Notes under the pieces: generated by a model
Database searches by the model: none
What the model was told of the DNA's origin: nothing
The model's input: the letters and a program-made list of their open reading frames with translations, nothing else
Shown: piece after piece, positions 1 through 10,110 of the stretch
How the letters are laid out: each line of letters opens with the position of its first letter
Numbering within the stretch: position 1 is the stretch's first letter
Translations under genes and position numbers: made by a program
NCBI GenBank assembly: GCA_037447655.1
Contig: JBBHKE010002012.1
Span: 71,732 to 135,731, forward strand
Reading direction: 5' to 3'
Origin: Zygnema cylindricum
Taxonomy: Eukaryota; Streptophyta; Zygnematophyceae; Zygnematales; Zygnemataceae
DNA: 64,000 bases

Positions 1-393
1 TCTTATTATGTCTTATGTTCTTATGTCTTCTATAGAAATTTTTATATTCTTATGTCTAAAAAACTATTTTGGGGAATACGTTTTTTATTTTTTTGAACAG
101 CTTTTTAATGAAATAAATTGCCGGAGACCAAATAAATTGAATTGTTTCGAAGGAATTTTGTCGAATCGACCGTTTCTTATTATAGTCGGTGGAAGTGCAA
201 TTTTTCAAGTAAGATGTCTCTCCTTTTTTCCTTTTTTTTGTTTTTTTTTTCTCTCTATCCTTTTTTTTATTTCTTTGTGCCCTTCTTAAAGTTGATGTCA
301 TAATCCGATCAAATTCAAATTCAAATTTAAATTTGAAAAATTAAAAGCCAAAATGTTAAGGTTGATATCGAATTCAAATTTGAATTAGATGAA

Positions 394-505
394 TAGTTCA
401 AATTGAAATTGAAACTGAAACTGAAACTGAAATTGAAATTGAAATTGAAATCAAAATCGAAATCGAAATTAAAATCATCGAAATAAATCGAAATCGAAAT
501 CGAAA
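394..505. repeat. GAAATT/GAAACT hexamer array
   Basis: A run of near-tandem hexamers of the form GAAATT, GAAACT and GAAATC fills this stretch. No protein-coding signal is seen in 1-1500 apart from open frames that are products of simple sequence. Confidence 0.8.
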
Positions 506-649
506 GTGATCAAAATCATGTATCAACTTTTGGTCAAGAAAGGGAAGGAATATTGGTACAAAAAAACATATATAAACTTATTAAGTGAGAGGGTCAGATT
601 TGCCATTTTTACAAAATTGCCCTCCAGATTGATAACGATACCTACGGTC

Positions 650-1065
650 CCTTCTCTTTCTCTCTATCTCTCTCTTTCTCTCACTTTCTCTCTCACTCTC
701 TCTCTTTCTCTTTCTTTAATTCTTTTTTTTTATCCCCTTTTTTTCTTTTGTGCCTCTTTTTTTCTGTTTTTTTTTTTTTTCGCAAAAATAGGGTGGAAAA
801 AGGGAAAAAGAACAAATTTTGGGAAAAAGAAAATCAGAGAGAGAGAGAGAGTGGTCCGTTTTTCTTTGAGATTGTGGGAGAGGGAGGGAGAGAGAGGGAG
901 GGAGAGACAGAAAGTGGGATGGAAGAGGGGAGAGGGAGAAGAGAGGGACAGAAAAGTGGAAGTGAGAGTTTAGAAGAAAGAGGGCGAGGAGGGATTGATA
1001 AGAGAGACAGAGAGGAGAGGGAGAAAGTGGGGAGAGAGCGAAGATAAGAGGGAAAGTGGAGGGGA
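650..1065. repeat. CT-rich then GA-rich microsatellite pair
   Basis: Bases 650-720 are (TC)n/(TTTC)n and 834-1065 are GA/GGGA-rich, with T- and A-rich sequence between, so one strand runs from polypyrimidine to polypurine. The arms are partly complementary and could form a large imperfect foldback. Ser/Leu/Pro- or Arg/Glu-rich open frames here are artefacts of repeat composition. Confidence 0.8.
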
Positions 1066-1519
1066 CTTTTTTTCGCGAAAAGAAAACCATATTTAACTTT
1101 CTTCTTTTCTGACATATTTCCCTCCCATCTGCAACCTTTCAAATACTCTTTTTTTATTTCTGTCTTTTTGTCCATTTTTGTCCTCTTTTGTACTCATTTT
1201 TTGTCTCATTGTGTGCCTTTTTTGTCTCTTTCTACCTCCCTTTTTCGTGCCCAGTTTCTGTCTTTTTGTTTGTACCCAGTTTTTCTTTCCTTTCGTACAA
1301 ATGTTTTATCTTTTAATTTCTGAATATTTGTCTTTTTCTGCGCCTTTATTTTTTCTCTTTTACCGCGCCCGTTGTTTTTTGTCACTTTGAATACACATTT
1401 TTTATTTTAACTTTTTTCTGATCTCATTTTACCTTTTCCTCTTCTTCTTTGAAACTTTTTTTTTCTTTTTTTCAACCGATTTTTTGTCTTTTTTGTACCC
1501 ATCTTTTGTCGTTTTGCAG

Positions 1520-1648
1520 GAGCAACACTAACCACGAGCACTCGCAGCCCTCCCATTTGACTTTGAAAAACGACAAAATTCCCACAGAGGTCAATTTAAC
1601 AATTTTCGGAGGACCCGAAGGCCGATATTGTCCCGCGGGAGTCTACGA
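1520..1648 (+). CDS. ETF-ubiquinone oxidoreductase, single internal exon (gene fragment)
   Basis: The exon lies between an acceptor (TTTTGCAG, ag at 1518-1519) and a donor (GTAAGT at 1649). It encodes 42 codons including [16 protein letters not shown] and [13 protein letters not shown]. This is the conserved stretch of mitochondrial ETF-QO that lies just before its C-terminal 4Fe-4S cluster region. The enzyme passes electrons from ETF to ubiquinone during fatty- and amino-acid catabolism in the inner mitochondrial membrane. The upstream FAD-binding exons are not recognisable in 1-1500, and the usual next segment with the cluster cysteines (NCxHCKxCD type) was not found downstream. Either the gene extends beyond the window through long introns and was rearranged, or this is a captured exon. 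Confidence 0.75.
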
Positions 1649-1952
1649 GTAAGTTTTTTTTTTTTTTCTTTTTTCTTTTTTTGTCTATTAATTATTTTGT
1701 CTGTTTATTTATTGTTTATTACTGTTTATTGTTGTTTTCTTTTGTTTGTTTGTTTTTTTTTATTATTTTTTATTATTTTTATTTTAATTCATTATTTTAA
1801 TTCTTGTATATTATTTTTATTCTATTCTGTTTATATTTCATTTCTCCCGATCCTCGCATTTTTTTTTTCCATTTCTTTTAAATTTATTTATTTTTTATTT
1901 TTTTATTTCTTTATTTATTATTATTTTTTTTTTTTTATGTTTTTGCTCACAG

Positions 1953-2059
1953 GACGAAAGGTCGCGAGAAGCCTCCTGGTCCCAGCTTTGAGGTGGACCT
2001 CTCCCTCTCCCTCTCCCCCCTCTCCCCCTCTCTCCTTCTAATTACAAATTATGTAACAG
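1953..2059 (+). CDS. possible exon following the ETF-QO exon, unrecognised
   Basis: An acceptor-like CACAG at 1948-1952 and a donor-like CAG|GTAAAA at 2057-2063 bound an open stretch starting TKGREKPPGPSFEVDL. Its phase would join to the ETF-QO exon at 1648, but the protein does not resemble the ETF-QO C-terminus, and the 3' part is CT-microsatellite. Its end phase does not fit the exon at 2776. It may be the first exon of the downstream gene or a spurious open stretch. Confidence 0.25.
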
Positions 2060-2283
2060 GTAAAACAGAATTTGTTTTTGTTCTAAAAGTAAAAAATGCC
2101 ATAAATTTTAAATTCATTCATTTAAAAAAAATAAAAAATATTTCAATGAGTTTTTGGGCGTAAATTTTAATTCCAGCTTTAAAAAAAAAAAATTAAAGAG
2201 TTTTTAGGCATATTTTTCTAACTCCACTCGGTTTAATATTATTATTTAAAAGGTACTTTTTTTTCTCATAAATTTTTATCCTT

Positions 2284-2470
2284 TTCCACATTATTTTTTT
2301 TTTCGCTAAATAAGTAACATAATAACATAATAACATAATAACATAATAACATACTTTTCCACATTATTATTTTTTTCGCTAAATAAGTAACATAATAACA
2401 TAATAACATAATAACATAATAACATTATATTATAATAACATAATAACATAATAACAAAATAACATTATAC
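2284..2470. repeat. AACATAAT array with 72-bp tandem duplication
   Basis: Octamer AACATAAT repeats occur at about 2312-2350, 2388-2430 and 2436-2462. The adjoining segment with TTTTCCACATTATT and CGCTAAATAAGTAAC is present twice (about 2284 and 2357), so a block containing part of the array was itself duplicated. Confidence 0.8.
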
Positions 2471-2775
2471 ATTGTAACATAATAATAATTACAATCAATA
2501 ACAATTGTTGATCTGATTACAAGTATTTAAGGTTTTTTGACAAAACGGACTATAATGTGAAAAGGCTTGTTGCTCCTTTAAAAGTGAGAGTTTTTTTCTT
2601 TCTTCTTTTAGTTTCTTTTTTAACTCTTTATGGTTTTTTGTCGTTGTATGCATTTTGTCGTTTTATTCTTTTTGTCGTTTTGTTTTTTTTTTGTCGTTTT
2701 CTGTTTATTTTGTCGTTTTTTTGCTTATTTTGTTGTCTTGTGCATGTTTTGTCCTTTTGTGCATATTTTTGGCAG

Positions 2776-5350
2776 TATTCATGCGAAGAGGCGATAGCTC
2801 GACAGCTGGAGGCCCTAAGAAACAACGATGTCCCCTATCCGGACCATGGGGTGGAAGTGATGTATAGGGTAAGTTGTTTCTCTCTCTCTCCCTCTCCTTC
2901 TCCCTCTCCCTCTCTCTCTCTGTATGATTATGGAAAAACATTGATGTCCCCTATCCGGAACACGGGGTGGAAGTAATGTATAGGGTAAGGATTATTTTAT
3001 TTAAAGAAAAACCCAAAGAGGAGAAAGTTTCTCTCTCTCTCTCTCTCTCTCTCCCTCTCTCTTTCCCCTTTCTTTCTCTCTCGTTTCCTCTTCTCTCTGG
3101 AATTTATGTCCCTTTATTCATATTCCATTGTTAATTTTTACCACGATTTCCGATTCTTTCCTCCATTCCTGTCCTCCACCCTTCCTCCCTCCCCCCCCTC
3201 CTCTCATCTTCCCCCTCTCTCTTCCCCCCCTCCCCTTCCCTTCCACTCCTCCCGTGATCCTGCCTTCCATTCCTATCCGCATCTCTCCTTCGCCTCTCTT
3301 CCTATATTTCCTTATTCTGATCCTCCTTGATCCCTGCTCTCCACTCTTTCCACTGTCCATCTCCTCTGTCTCCCCTCCTCACCTTCTCTTTTTCATTCGA
3401 TTCATTTTTTTTCAGTTTGGAAGTTTTTTTAATCATTTCATTTCCGGTTTATATTGAGATTGAATGACCTTCTTTGGTTTGCCATCATTCTTCTCGGAAG
3501 ACCAAGAGATTTCAGTCTTACTTAATTAATAGGATGCTTTATTTTATTTTAATTTTAATATTTATTTTATTGTTTAATTTTTTATATTAATATTTTTTTT
3601 TTAGTTTTTTTGGACTGTTAAATGTTGTTTATTTATTGTAATTGTTTAATGTTTCTTTATTATTTTTTACGGTTAAATACGTTTATCTATTTAATTTTAA
3701 ATGCTCAATGTTATTATTATTTTTTTAATTGTTAACTTTCACCTATTTTATTTTGACTGTTATATATTTATCTTTTGGACTGTTAAATGTTATTTATTTG
3801 AACCGATGAAAGAAAACAATACCGAAAAAATTGACTAAAATTTGGGGTTTTACTGTGACAGAAAGAGACAAAATTAATAAAAAAAAACATTGTAATGATG
3901 TATTTGTTTTTCCAAAATTAATCTATGACTACTTTTTTAAATTTATTAATTTTATGAGGTAAAAGTGCGACAGAAGAGACAATACTTAGAAAAGAATCTT
4001 GCACAAAAAAAAAACAAATAAATAAAAGTACATGTTTAATTTGAAGTTTGAAAATTTTGGTGTTTGTAGATTTTTTTTTTCTCAAATCATGACTGGTAAA
4101 CTTTTAACAGAATAGTATTTTATATATATATTTTTTAGGGAATTTTTTTTTTTTTATTTTATATCAATTCAGTTACTTCAGTTTCACTTCAGTTTTACTT
4201 GTGAATTTAGTCGTTTCTTATATGTGGGTTTTAATATGAGTTTTATTATGTGAAAATACATCAATTTATTAAATATTTTAGTAAATGTTCTATTAATTTA
4301 AGCAACTTATTATTGGGGTGATAAATAAAAATGGGATTTTCCGTTTCTTTTTATTTATTATGGATTTAAATTTTTTTAAATAAGGGTTACTACGGATTTT
4401 TGTTGTTGTTTTTGTTTATGAGTTTTTAGTGTTTTAATATGGGTCTCAAAATGGTTTTAGTATGGGGATTAACGTTTTATATGGGTTTTAATGTTTTATA
4501 TGGGTTTTAATGTTTAAATATGGGTTTTAGTGTTTTTAATATGGGTTTCAAAATGGTTTTAGCATAAGTTTAATGTTTTATATGGGGTTTTAATTTAAAT
4601 TTAGTTTTTTGTGAAATTGACAGCATTGTTGCAAACAAAGAGTGTGGATAAAGGGGGCGAGACCGGGGGAGGAGGAAACCTTCGAATTCACACTCGCCCA
4701 AGTAAAAACCCTAAAAACCCTAAAAACCCTAAAAACTCTATAAACCCTAAAAACCCTAAAGAACCTAAAAACCCTAAAAACCCTAAAACCCTAAAAATCC
4801 CTAACACCCTAAAAAAACATAAGAAACCCTAAAATTGTAAGAAAAGGAATGGAATGATAGAGGAGGAGGGGAAAGAAGAGAGGAAGAAAGGGGGAGTTGT
4901 TAGAAAGAAACCTTTGAGTTTACTTTTGCTCAAAAAAAAAGATTGAAAGAATGAAAAAAAGATAGAATACAGAGGAAGGGGAAAGAATTAAAAGAGAGGG
5001 AGAGGGAGAGAGGGAGAGGGAGCGGGAGGGAGGGAGGGAGGGAGGGAGCGGGGGGGAGGAGACACAATTTTAAAACTGTTTTTCTTTTCTACTGTTTTGT
5101 TTCTTTATCAGAGAGTAGGATGCAATTGGGACGGATACTGATAAGCGAGGGAGGGAGGGGAGGGGAGGGAGAGAGAGAGAGGGGGAGAGAGAGAGGGGGT
5201 GAGGGGGAGAGTCACCATTTTAAAACTGTTAGTTCTTTCTCTATTGTTTTCTTTCTTTATCAGAGAGTGGGAGGCAATTGGGACGGCTACTGGCTAACGG
5301 ATAGTGTTATTCACGACGGAAACGGTTTATCCAGTGGTATCGCCTACTAG
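2776..5350 (+). CDS. conserved plant protein of unknown function, three exons seen, central part missing
   Basis: Three exons can be read. Exon A is 2776-2868 (acceptor TTTTTGGCAG, donor GTAAGT): 31 codons, starting YSCEEAIARQLEALRNND and ending GVEVMYR. Exon B is 4624-4701 (acceptor TTGACAG, donor GTAAAA): 26 codons including KQRVWIKGARPGEEE and FTLAQ. Exon C is 5264-5350 (acceptor TTTATCAG): 28 codons with RVGGNWDGYWLTDS and GLSSGIAY, then TAG. B joins C in phase 0. From memory the same order (NND..GVEV.YR, then KQRVW.RG.RP..EE, then VGG.WDGYWLT...G.AY) belongs to a conserved, probably plastid-located plant protein of unknown function; I cannot name it firmly. That family has a further conserved segment between exons A and B, which I could not find in 2990-4620, so the gene may be disrupted. 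Exon edges A and C are partly duplicated (separate entries). Confidence 0.6.
2925..2990 (+). repeat. partial duplicate of exon A end with splice donor
   Basis: The last about 45 bases of exon A plus its GTAAG donor (2820-2873) recur at 2936-2989 with few differences, after a 50-bp CT microsatellite. The copy still encodes DVPYP(E)HGVEVMYR followed by GTAAGG, but has no acceptor of its own. Using its donor would lengthen exon A by 116 bases and shift the frame. Confidence 0.9.
2990..4600. other. stretch without recognisable exon; CT microsatellite and AT-rich degenerate repeats
   Basis: Bases 3027-3080 are (CT)n, 3170-3400 are CT/CCT-rich, 3540-3800 carry degenerate TTAATGTTTATTT-like units, and 4430-4600 carry 18-22-bp degenerate units of the type TTTTATATGGGTTTTAATG. 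I expected the central exon of the flanking gene here and did not find it. Confidence 0.6.
4704..4832. repeat. interstitial telomere-like (AAAAACCCT)n tract
   Basis: About 13 degenerate units related to the plant telomere repeat AAACCCT, mostly extended to AAAAACCCT. It begins immediately at the splice donor of exon B (CAA|GTAAAAACCC). A second shorter AAACCCT-like stretch lies at 5508-5566. Confidence 0.85.
4983..5210. repeat. GGGA/GA microsatellites around the duplicated acceptor
   Basis: (GGGA)n and (GA)n runs at 4996-5060 and 5144-5205 bracket the first copy of the exon C acceptor. Confidence 0.85.
5066..5143 (+). repeat. partial duplicate of exon C start with splice acceptor
   Basis: The segment from TTTTAAAACTGTT through the polypyrimidine tract, TTTATCAG and the first codons of exon C occurs at 5072-5140 and again at 5217-5292. 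The upstream copy reads RVGCNWDGY and then TGA where the real exon has TGG. Splicing to the upstream acceptor (exon start 5112) would truncate the protein nine residues after the junction. Confidence 0.9.
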
Positions 5351-6960
5351 TTTTCGTACCTTTTTAAATATCTTTCTTTCAAACTAGTTTCTAAACTAGT
5401 TATGAATTTCTTTTTTTTTAACATCGGATTCGAAAAAAAAAAAAAAATGTCCACTTGTAATTTGTCACATAAGGAACAATCCGGTTTCAGCATTTGAACC
5501 ATGTCCAAAAAAACCCTAAAAAACTTCAAAAACCCTAAAAAATCCAGAAAACCCTGAAAAAAGTCCACAAAAAAAAAAAAAAGAGTAAATATGAGTAAAT
5601 TTGATGGTTTCGTTTTAGGGATCATCATCATAGACTCTTCAGAAAAGTCGCGAATGACTTTTGTTATATTTTGTATATAATTGTTTTATGTTTCTGGAGC
5701 TTTTTGTTTGAGAGGATGGTTTATAATATCGGGAGAGGAAGGAGTGTGAGAGGGAGAGAGAGAGAGAGAGAGGGTTGGAGGGAGAGGGGATTATTCCTCC
5801 TCATTTTTTTACTTTTGGTTCAAAATAGGAAATCACATGGCTCCAAACAAAAACATGTATGTAGAGAAATGTGTCGTCGTTTCAATAACGCAGAAAAGAC
5901 AAAAAGTTTACCACAATTAGTGTGGATTCTGGAGCTGATTAATATTTTGTACAGAAGCTTCGGAAGTTGACATTGGGGGTCAATTGACATTTGGGTGGGA
6001 TATTGACGTTTGTACTTGGTCAACAAAACAAAGGATGTAAAAACTGGTTTTTAAATGAATGTTGAACTAGTTAATTTAACGATGGATGAGAAGCAAAAAA
6101 TGCCTTTCTTTTTTTTTTGTAATGATGTAATGGTTAAAAAACTGGTTTTTAGTGGAATGTTGTAATGGTTATATTTGTCAGAGAATGCAAGAAAAAAAAA
6201 ATCTTGTAGAAATGTTTTTTTTTTTTTTTGGTTTTTTTTTCCGGTTCGAGATGATCAATTGAATTATTATTGAATTATCAATTGAATTATTTTTTAAAGA
6301 AATAAAAAAAACTTGCCTAACATAAATAAGGGGGTCTCGCATTGGTGGCGAGTTAGGAATCTTTATTTATTATTTAGATAATGTGTGTAACGTTCCCCCA
6401 TCTTTACCAGATGTTTATCAGAGTACCAAATACTATCACAAACGCATTATCAACATTACATAAACATCATAGACATTCAATGTCAGAGTATGAACTTGTC
6501 ATGATGTTGAAAGGTGAAATTCAAAAGTCAATCACTTAAAATCAGCGTTACAAATATAACTGTAGGAAAAACAAATAAAAAGAAACACATCCTGAATACC
6601 CTAAAAAGCCCCATTGATGTGCAGAAGTCATTAACAACAACCAAAAAAGAGAATCTTTAAGAATTTTTGAGATCTTTTAAACATACAAATTGATACAAAA
6701 TATATAAAACAATGGATTTAAAAAGACCAAAAAAGATAGATATAATTGCCAGCTTATCAACACGTCAATAAAAATTTATGATAACGTTTTTTTACTCAAA
6801 TAACATTGACAACCGTACTTTGAGTAAACTTAAACTGAACAACATATAAATTACAAAAAACCGAATAAGATAGTTTCCTCTCTCCTCTCCACCCAATTAG
6901 TATTTGACTCTCAAATTGGGGGAAGACAACTGAGACATTGAACACACATTCCAAAAAAAA
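5351..6960. other. no gene recognised
   Basis: AT-rich sequence with a telomere-like patch (5508-5566), a GA microsatellite (5742-5790) and poly-A/T runs. No exon chain or homology was recognised on either strand. Confidence 0.5.
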
Positions 6961-6967
6961 AAATCTA

Positions 6968-7186
6968 CAATGAGTTTTAACTTGATGATGCCGCCTAAAT
7001 ATGTGCAAAATGCTTCTTTTAACATGAGTAAGAGATACTAAATCACCTTTTAACTCAATGATGGTGTCTAAATAGGCGTAAAATGCTTCTTTCAACACGA
7101 GTTAAAGATTCACAATTCCTTTTTAACTCAATGATGGTGATGATGGGGTCCAAACATTTGGAAACAGTTTCTAAAACAATGAATTA
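6968..7186. repeat. 73-bp tandem repeat, about 2.5 copies
   Basis: Units start at about 6969, 7042 and 7115, each with TTTTAACT(T/C)(G/A)ATGATG, a CTAAATA(T/G)G core and AAAATGCTTCTTT. The third unit is incomplete. The copies differ at several positions, so the array is old. Confidence 0.75.
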
Positions 7187-7249
7187 TATTGTCAAAAAAA
7201 CAACAGCAGCAACATAAGTATAACAAATTCCTGCAAAATAGAAGAATAA

Positions 7250-7440
7250 AAATTAGTTATTAAAATGAAAAATTGAACATAGTTATTAAAAAAAGGAAAT
7301 ACAACAGTTAGTAAAAAAGGATTAAACATAGTTATTGAACGTGAGAATTTAACATAGTTACTAAATGTACCATTTAAACAAAAGAAAGAATCAAAATATA
7401 AGGTGAACAACCAGACATAGTTGTTGAGTTTACATGCTAT
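7250..7440. repeat. degenerate 30-40-bp repeats (ACATAGTTATT units)
   Basis: ACATAGTTATT-like units recur at about 7275, 7325, 7357 and 7414 with A-rich spacers. No coding role is apparent. Confidence 0.6.
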
Positions 7441-7758
7441 AAAAACCAAAAATGAAACATCCCTCTTATTGTTAATAACATTATTGCGGGTACGAACTTT
7501 TTTCGGCGAAATCATAAAATAGTGTTAATAACACTAATTAAGGAAACTGGCCTTAAATTATCCATGGCACTCACTAGATTAGAATTAGAGAAACTAATTT
7601 CACGTTAATATTAATAATTTCTTTAATATCGATAGGTATTGTAGATAACTATCGACTTTCTATACTGCGATCGATACCAATGTTTGGGGGAAAACACATA
7701 ATCCAGTTTTATCGTGAAGAATATTGTAGGTACAATTTTTTCACAGTTTCAAACTATT

Positions 7759-7821
7759 GTGGCTTGTAAGATAAGCCACTTAAAACCCGAAAAACCATTC
7801 GCGGCTTGTATGATAAGCCAC
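7759..7821. repeat. two copies of a 21-bp hairpin
   Basis: GTGGCTT(gtaagat)AAGCCAC at 7759-7779 and GCGGCTT(gtatgat)AAGCCAC at 7801-7821, each followed by TTAAAA. Both retain a 7-bp stem with a 7-base loop. Confidence 0.8.
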
Positions 7822-8779
7822 TTAAAAAGAAAATATGATGCACATTCCAAATTTGATCGCATTCTTTAACCAATTTTAGAATTGAAATGTTAGTACTAAG
7901 TTTCAAACCGGGATGTCAAATCGGGTAAAGACATTCAATGTCCACACTAATTTATGAGTGGTTCAAAAACCTTTAATCCTATGAACAAAAAAACAGATTT
8001 GCATTGTCTTACCAACAATGGGATCGCATTCTATACTAAAAATACAAACATTTTTGCCTGGTTAATATGAAATACCTTCTTAGTTCATTTCTTTGTTTGT
8101 ACATAGTTTAAACATACTTTCTTATGTCAATTCGTATCTTCTTATGTTCAAACATGCCTTCTTATGTTTATACCTCCTCCTCCTGTTCTTGTGTTTGCAG
8201 GTAATACAGACGACAACACTATATACCAGTAAAAAAAAAAAAAAATACCAATTACTTCAAATTTTGGTTTTAAACCTTACCACATTGAATCCGAATGTGC
8301 ACAAAAAGAGGATAGAGCACGCAACTTCGTACATTACCCACCCATTTTTTTTATGCTGTTTCAATAATCCATGCTAAATTTTAAGTGTAGATTGCACAAA
8401 TTTGTGATCAACGTCATTTTTGAGCAAATTACTAGACCTACAATCGAACCAATTTTAATAGTATACTATACAACCTACATTTGACACTAGATTTTGATTG
8501 GATAAAAATAAAACGAGACCAATTTTGGTGAAAACAGGGATGTAAGAATAAAATTCTAGGGCATCTTATTTCCTTTGGGACTTTGACTCCAGTGGTCACA
8601 CATGGCCACAGGATCTTTACGAACTATTACACAATATAATTATAAATACTATTATTACTATACACAATACTATTACACAAAACCAGGAAATGAATGTTAT
8701 GAATCACATCGGATTTTATACTGGTGTCCAATCACATTTATATTTTACTATAAATGTGATAATAATATATAAGATATTT

Positions 8780-9155
8780 TACTGAACATTTCTCTTCCTA
8801 CAATTCAAAAAACGGTTAAATGTTGAAGGAACAAATGAACAAATCATTAAAATAAATCTGGTAAAACCAAGAAATACACCTACTAAAAGAAAACACAATT
8901 TTTTTCTTCATAAAAGCAAAAATTGTCATCCAAAATAGATTTTTTGCCCAATATTTCTCTGCCTACAATTCAAGAGACGGTTAAATGTTGAAGAAACAAA
9001 ACCATTGAAATAAACCGGGTAAAACAGAAACACACCTACTAAAAAAAAAAACAAACGTCGAGTTCATTCCAAATAAAATTTGATTTTATGCAAACCGAAG
9101 TGTGAACCCAACTCAATTTGTTCTTTCATAAAAGCAAAAATTGTCATCCCACCTT
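8780..9155. repeat. tandem duplication of about 170 bp
   Basis: The segment from TTTCTCT.CCTACAATTCAA through ACGGTTAAATGTTGAAG to ATAAAAGCAAAAATTGTCATCC is present at about 8785-8935 and again at 8955-9152, the second with an extra 40-bp insertion. The second copy encodes the C-terminal part of the minus-strand Gly/His frame. Confidence 0.8.
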
Positions 9156-9256
9156 ACACAGCCGTCTTCGTGGTGGTGACCGTGGTCATGGCCGCCATAG
9201 CCTCCAGGGCCGCCATGGCCTCCAGGGCCGCCATGGCCGCCATGGGGAGGTCCCAT
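9113..9256 (-). CDS. small Gly/His-rich reading frame (47 aa)
   Basis: On the minus strand an ATG at 9256 opens a 47-codon frame ending TGA at 9113. Residues 1-29 are low-complexity Gly/His/Pro (MGPPHGGHGGPGGHGGPGG, then YGGHDHGHHH), and residues 30-47 are ordinary (EDGCVRWDDNFCFYERTN). GC content here is far above its surroundings. His/Gly-rich short proteins of plants are often metal-binding or cell-wall related, but no family is assigned. A GTAAGG donor-like site after GGCTGT could mean that this is the 5' exon of a spliced gene, or the whole could be a GC-rich minisatellite. Confidence 0.35.
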   Translation of the reverse strand: MGPPHGGHGGPGGHGGPGGYGGHDHGHHHEDGCVRWDDNFCFYERTN

Positions 9257-9512
9257 GTTTTACGACGATAAAAAGAATTTATCCGATCTTCCTGAAACTG
9301 AAATCTGCACCTGTTTCCACCGACCTAATGCATAGATCGTCAGTTTCTCCGTCTTTGTCTCATTCAAAAGGAAGTAAACCGTTAGTAACCTCAGCCAAAG
9401 GAGGAAAACAGAGCGTATCAAAAATTCACACAGTTTTACTTGGCTGCCATGGGTTCAAAAGCTTCTTTGTCGGAAAAAAAAAGGCGAGAGAATTGCTTCG
9501 ACTCGGTCTCGA

Positions 9513-9770
9513 GCATAGAACACCATCAAGTTAAAAAATGTACAAAACATCAAATTCTAACAAACATCAACCTGTAATAATTTAAATAACATTGCCGCAC
9601 TAAGTTGACATTTAAGTTTTAGCAATGAATACATGATAAACTGCATAGAACACCATCAAGTTAAAAAATATACAAGAAATCAAATTCCAAGAAACATCAA
9701 CCTGTAATAATTTGAATAACATTGACATTAAATTGGACATTTAAATTGTAGCAATGAATGCATATACCAA
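9513..9770. repeat. 129-bp tandem duplication
   Basis: GCATAGAACACCATCAAGTT begins both units (9513 and 9642). The units stay alignable to GCAATGAAT(A/G)CAT near 9635 and 9762. Confidence 0.85.
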
Positions 9771-9884
9771 GATATAGAGAGATAGAGAGATATAGAGATT
9801 TTTTTGCTGTTTTTTTTTAGCAAACATCACACTGTAGCGAGTTACAAAAACCAGAAATTGTAACAACTATTAATTTGTTTAACA

Positions 9885-10110
9885 AAAATTTGCAACAATG
9901 TATTAAACATCAATCCTAGAAATGTATCAAACAACAATTTGTAAAAATGTATGAAACAGCAATGTATAGAAATATGTTAAAAGAACAATATGTGGAAATG
10001 CATCAAACAACTTTCTGGTAGAAACGTATTAAAACATCAATATTTGTAAACATGTATTAAGCAGCAGCTTGTAGAACTATATTAAATATTAGTGTAGAAA
10101 TTTATTAAAA
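9885..10110. repeat. degenerate tandem repeats of about 32 bp
   Basis: Six to seven diverged units containing AAATGTATYAAACA(A/G)CAAT occur in tandem. No coding role is seen. Bases 10110-10570 are A-rich without a convincing gene. Confidence 0.6.

Noticed and set aside
102-209. Possible exon ending GGSAIFQ before GTAAGA, after GAACAG
   Set aside because: The borders look like splice sites, but the peptide has no recognisable family and the surrounding sequence is low-complexity.
6960-10110. CRISPR array
   Set aside because: Repeats are adjacent tandem copies without unique spacers, diverged, and in a plant nuclear context.
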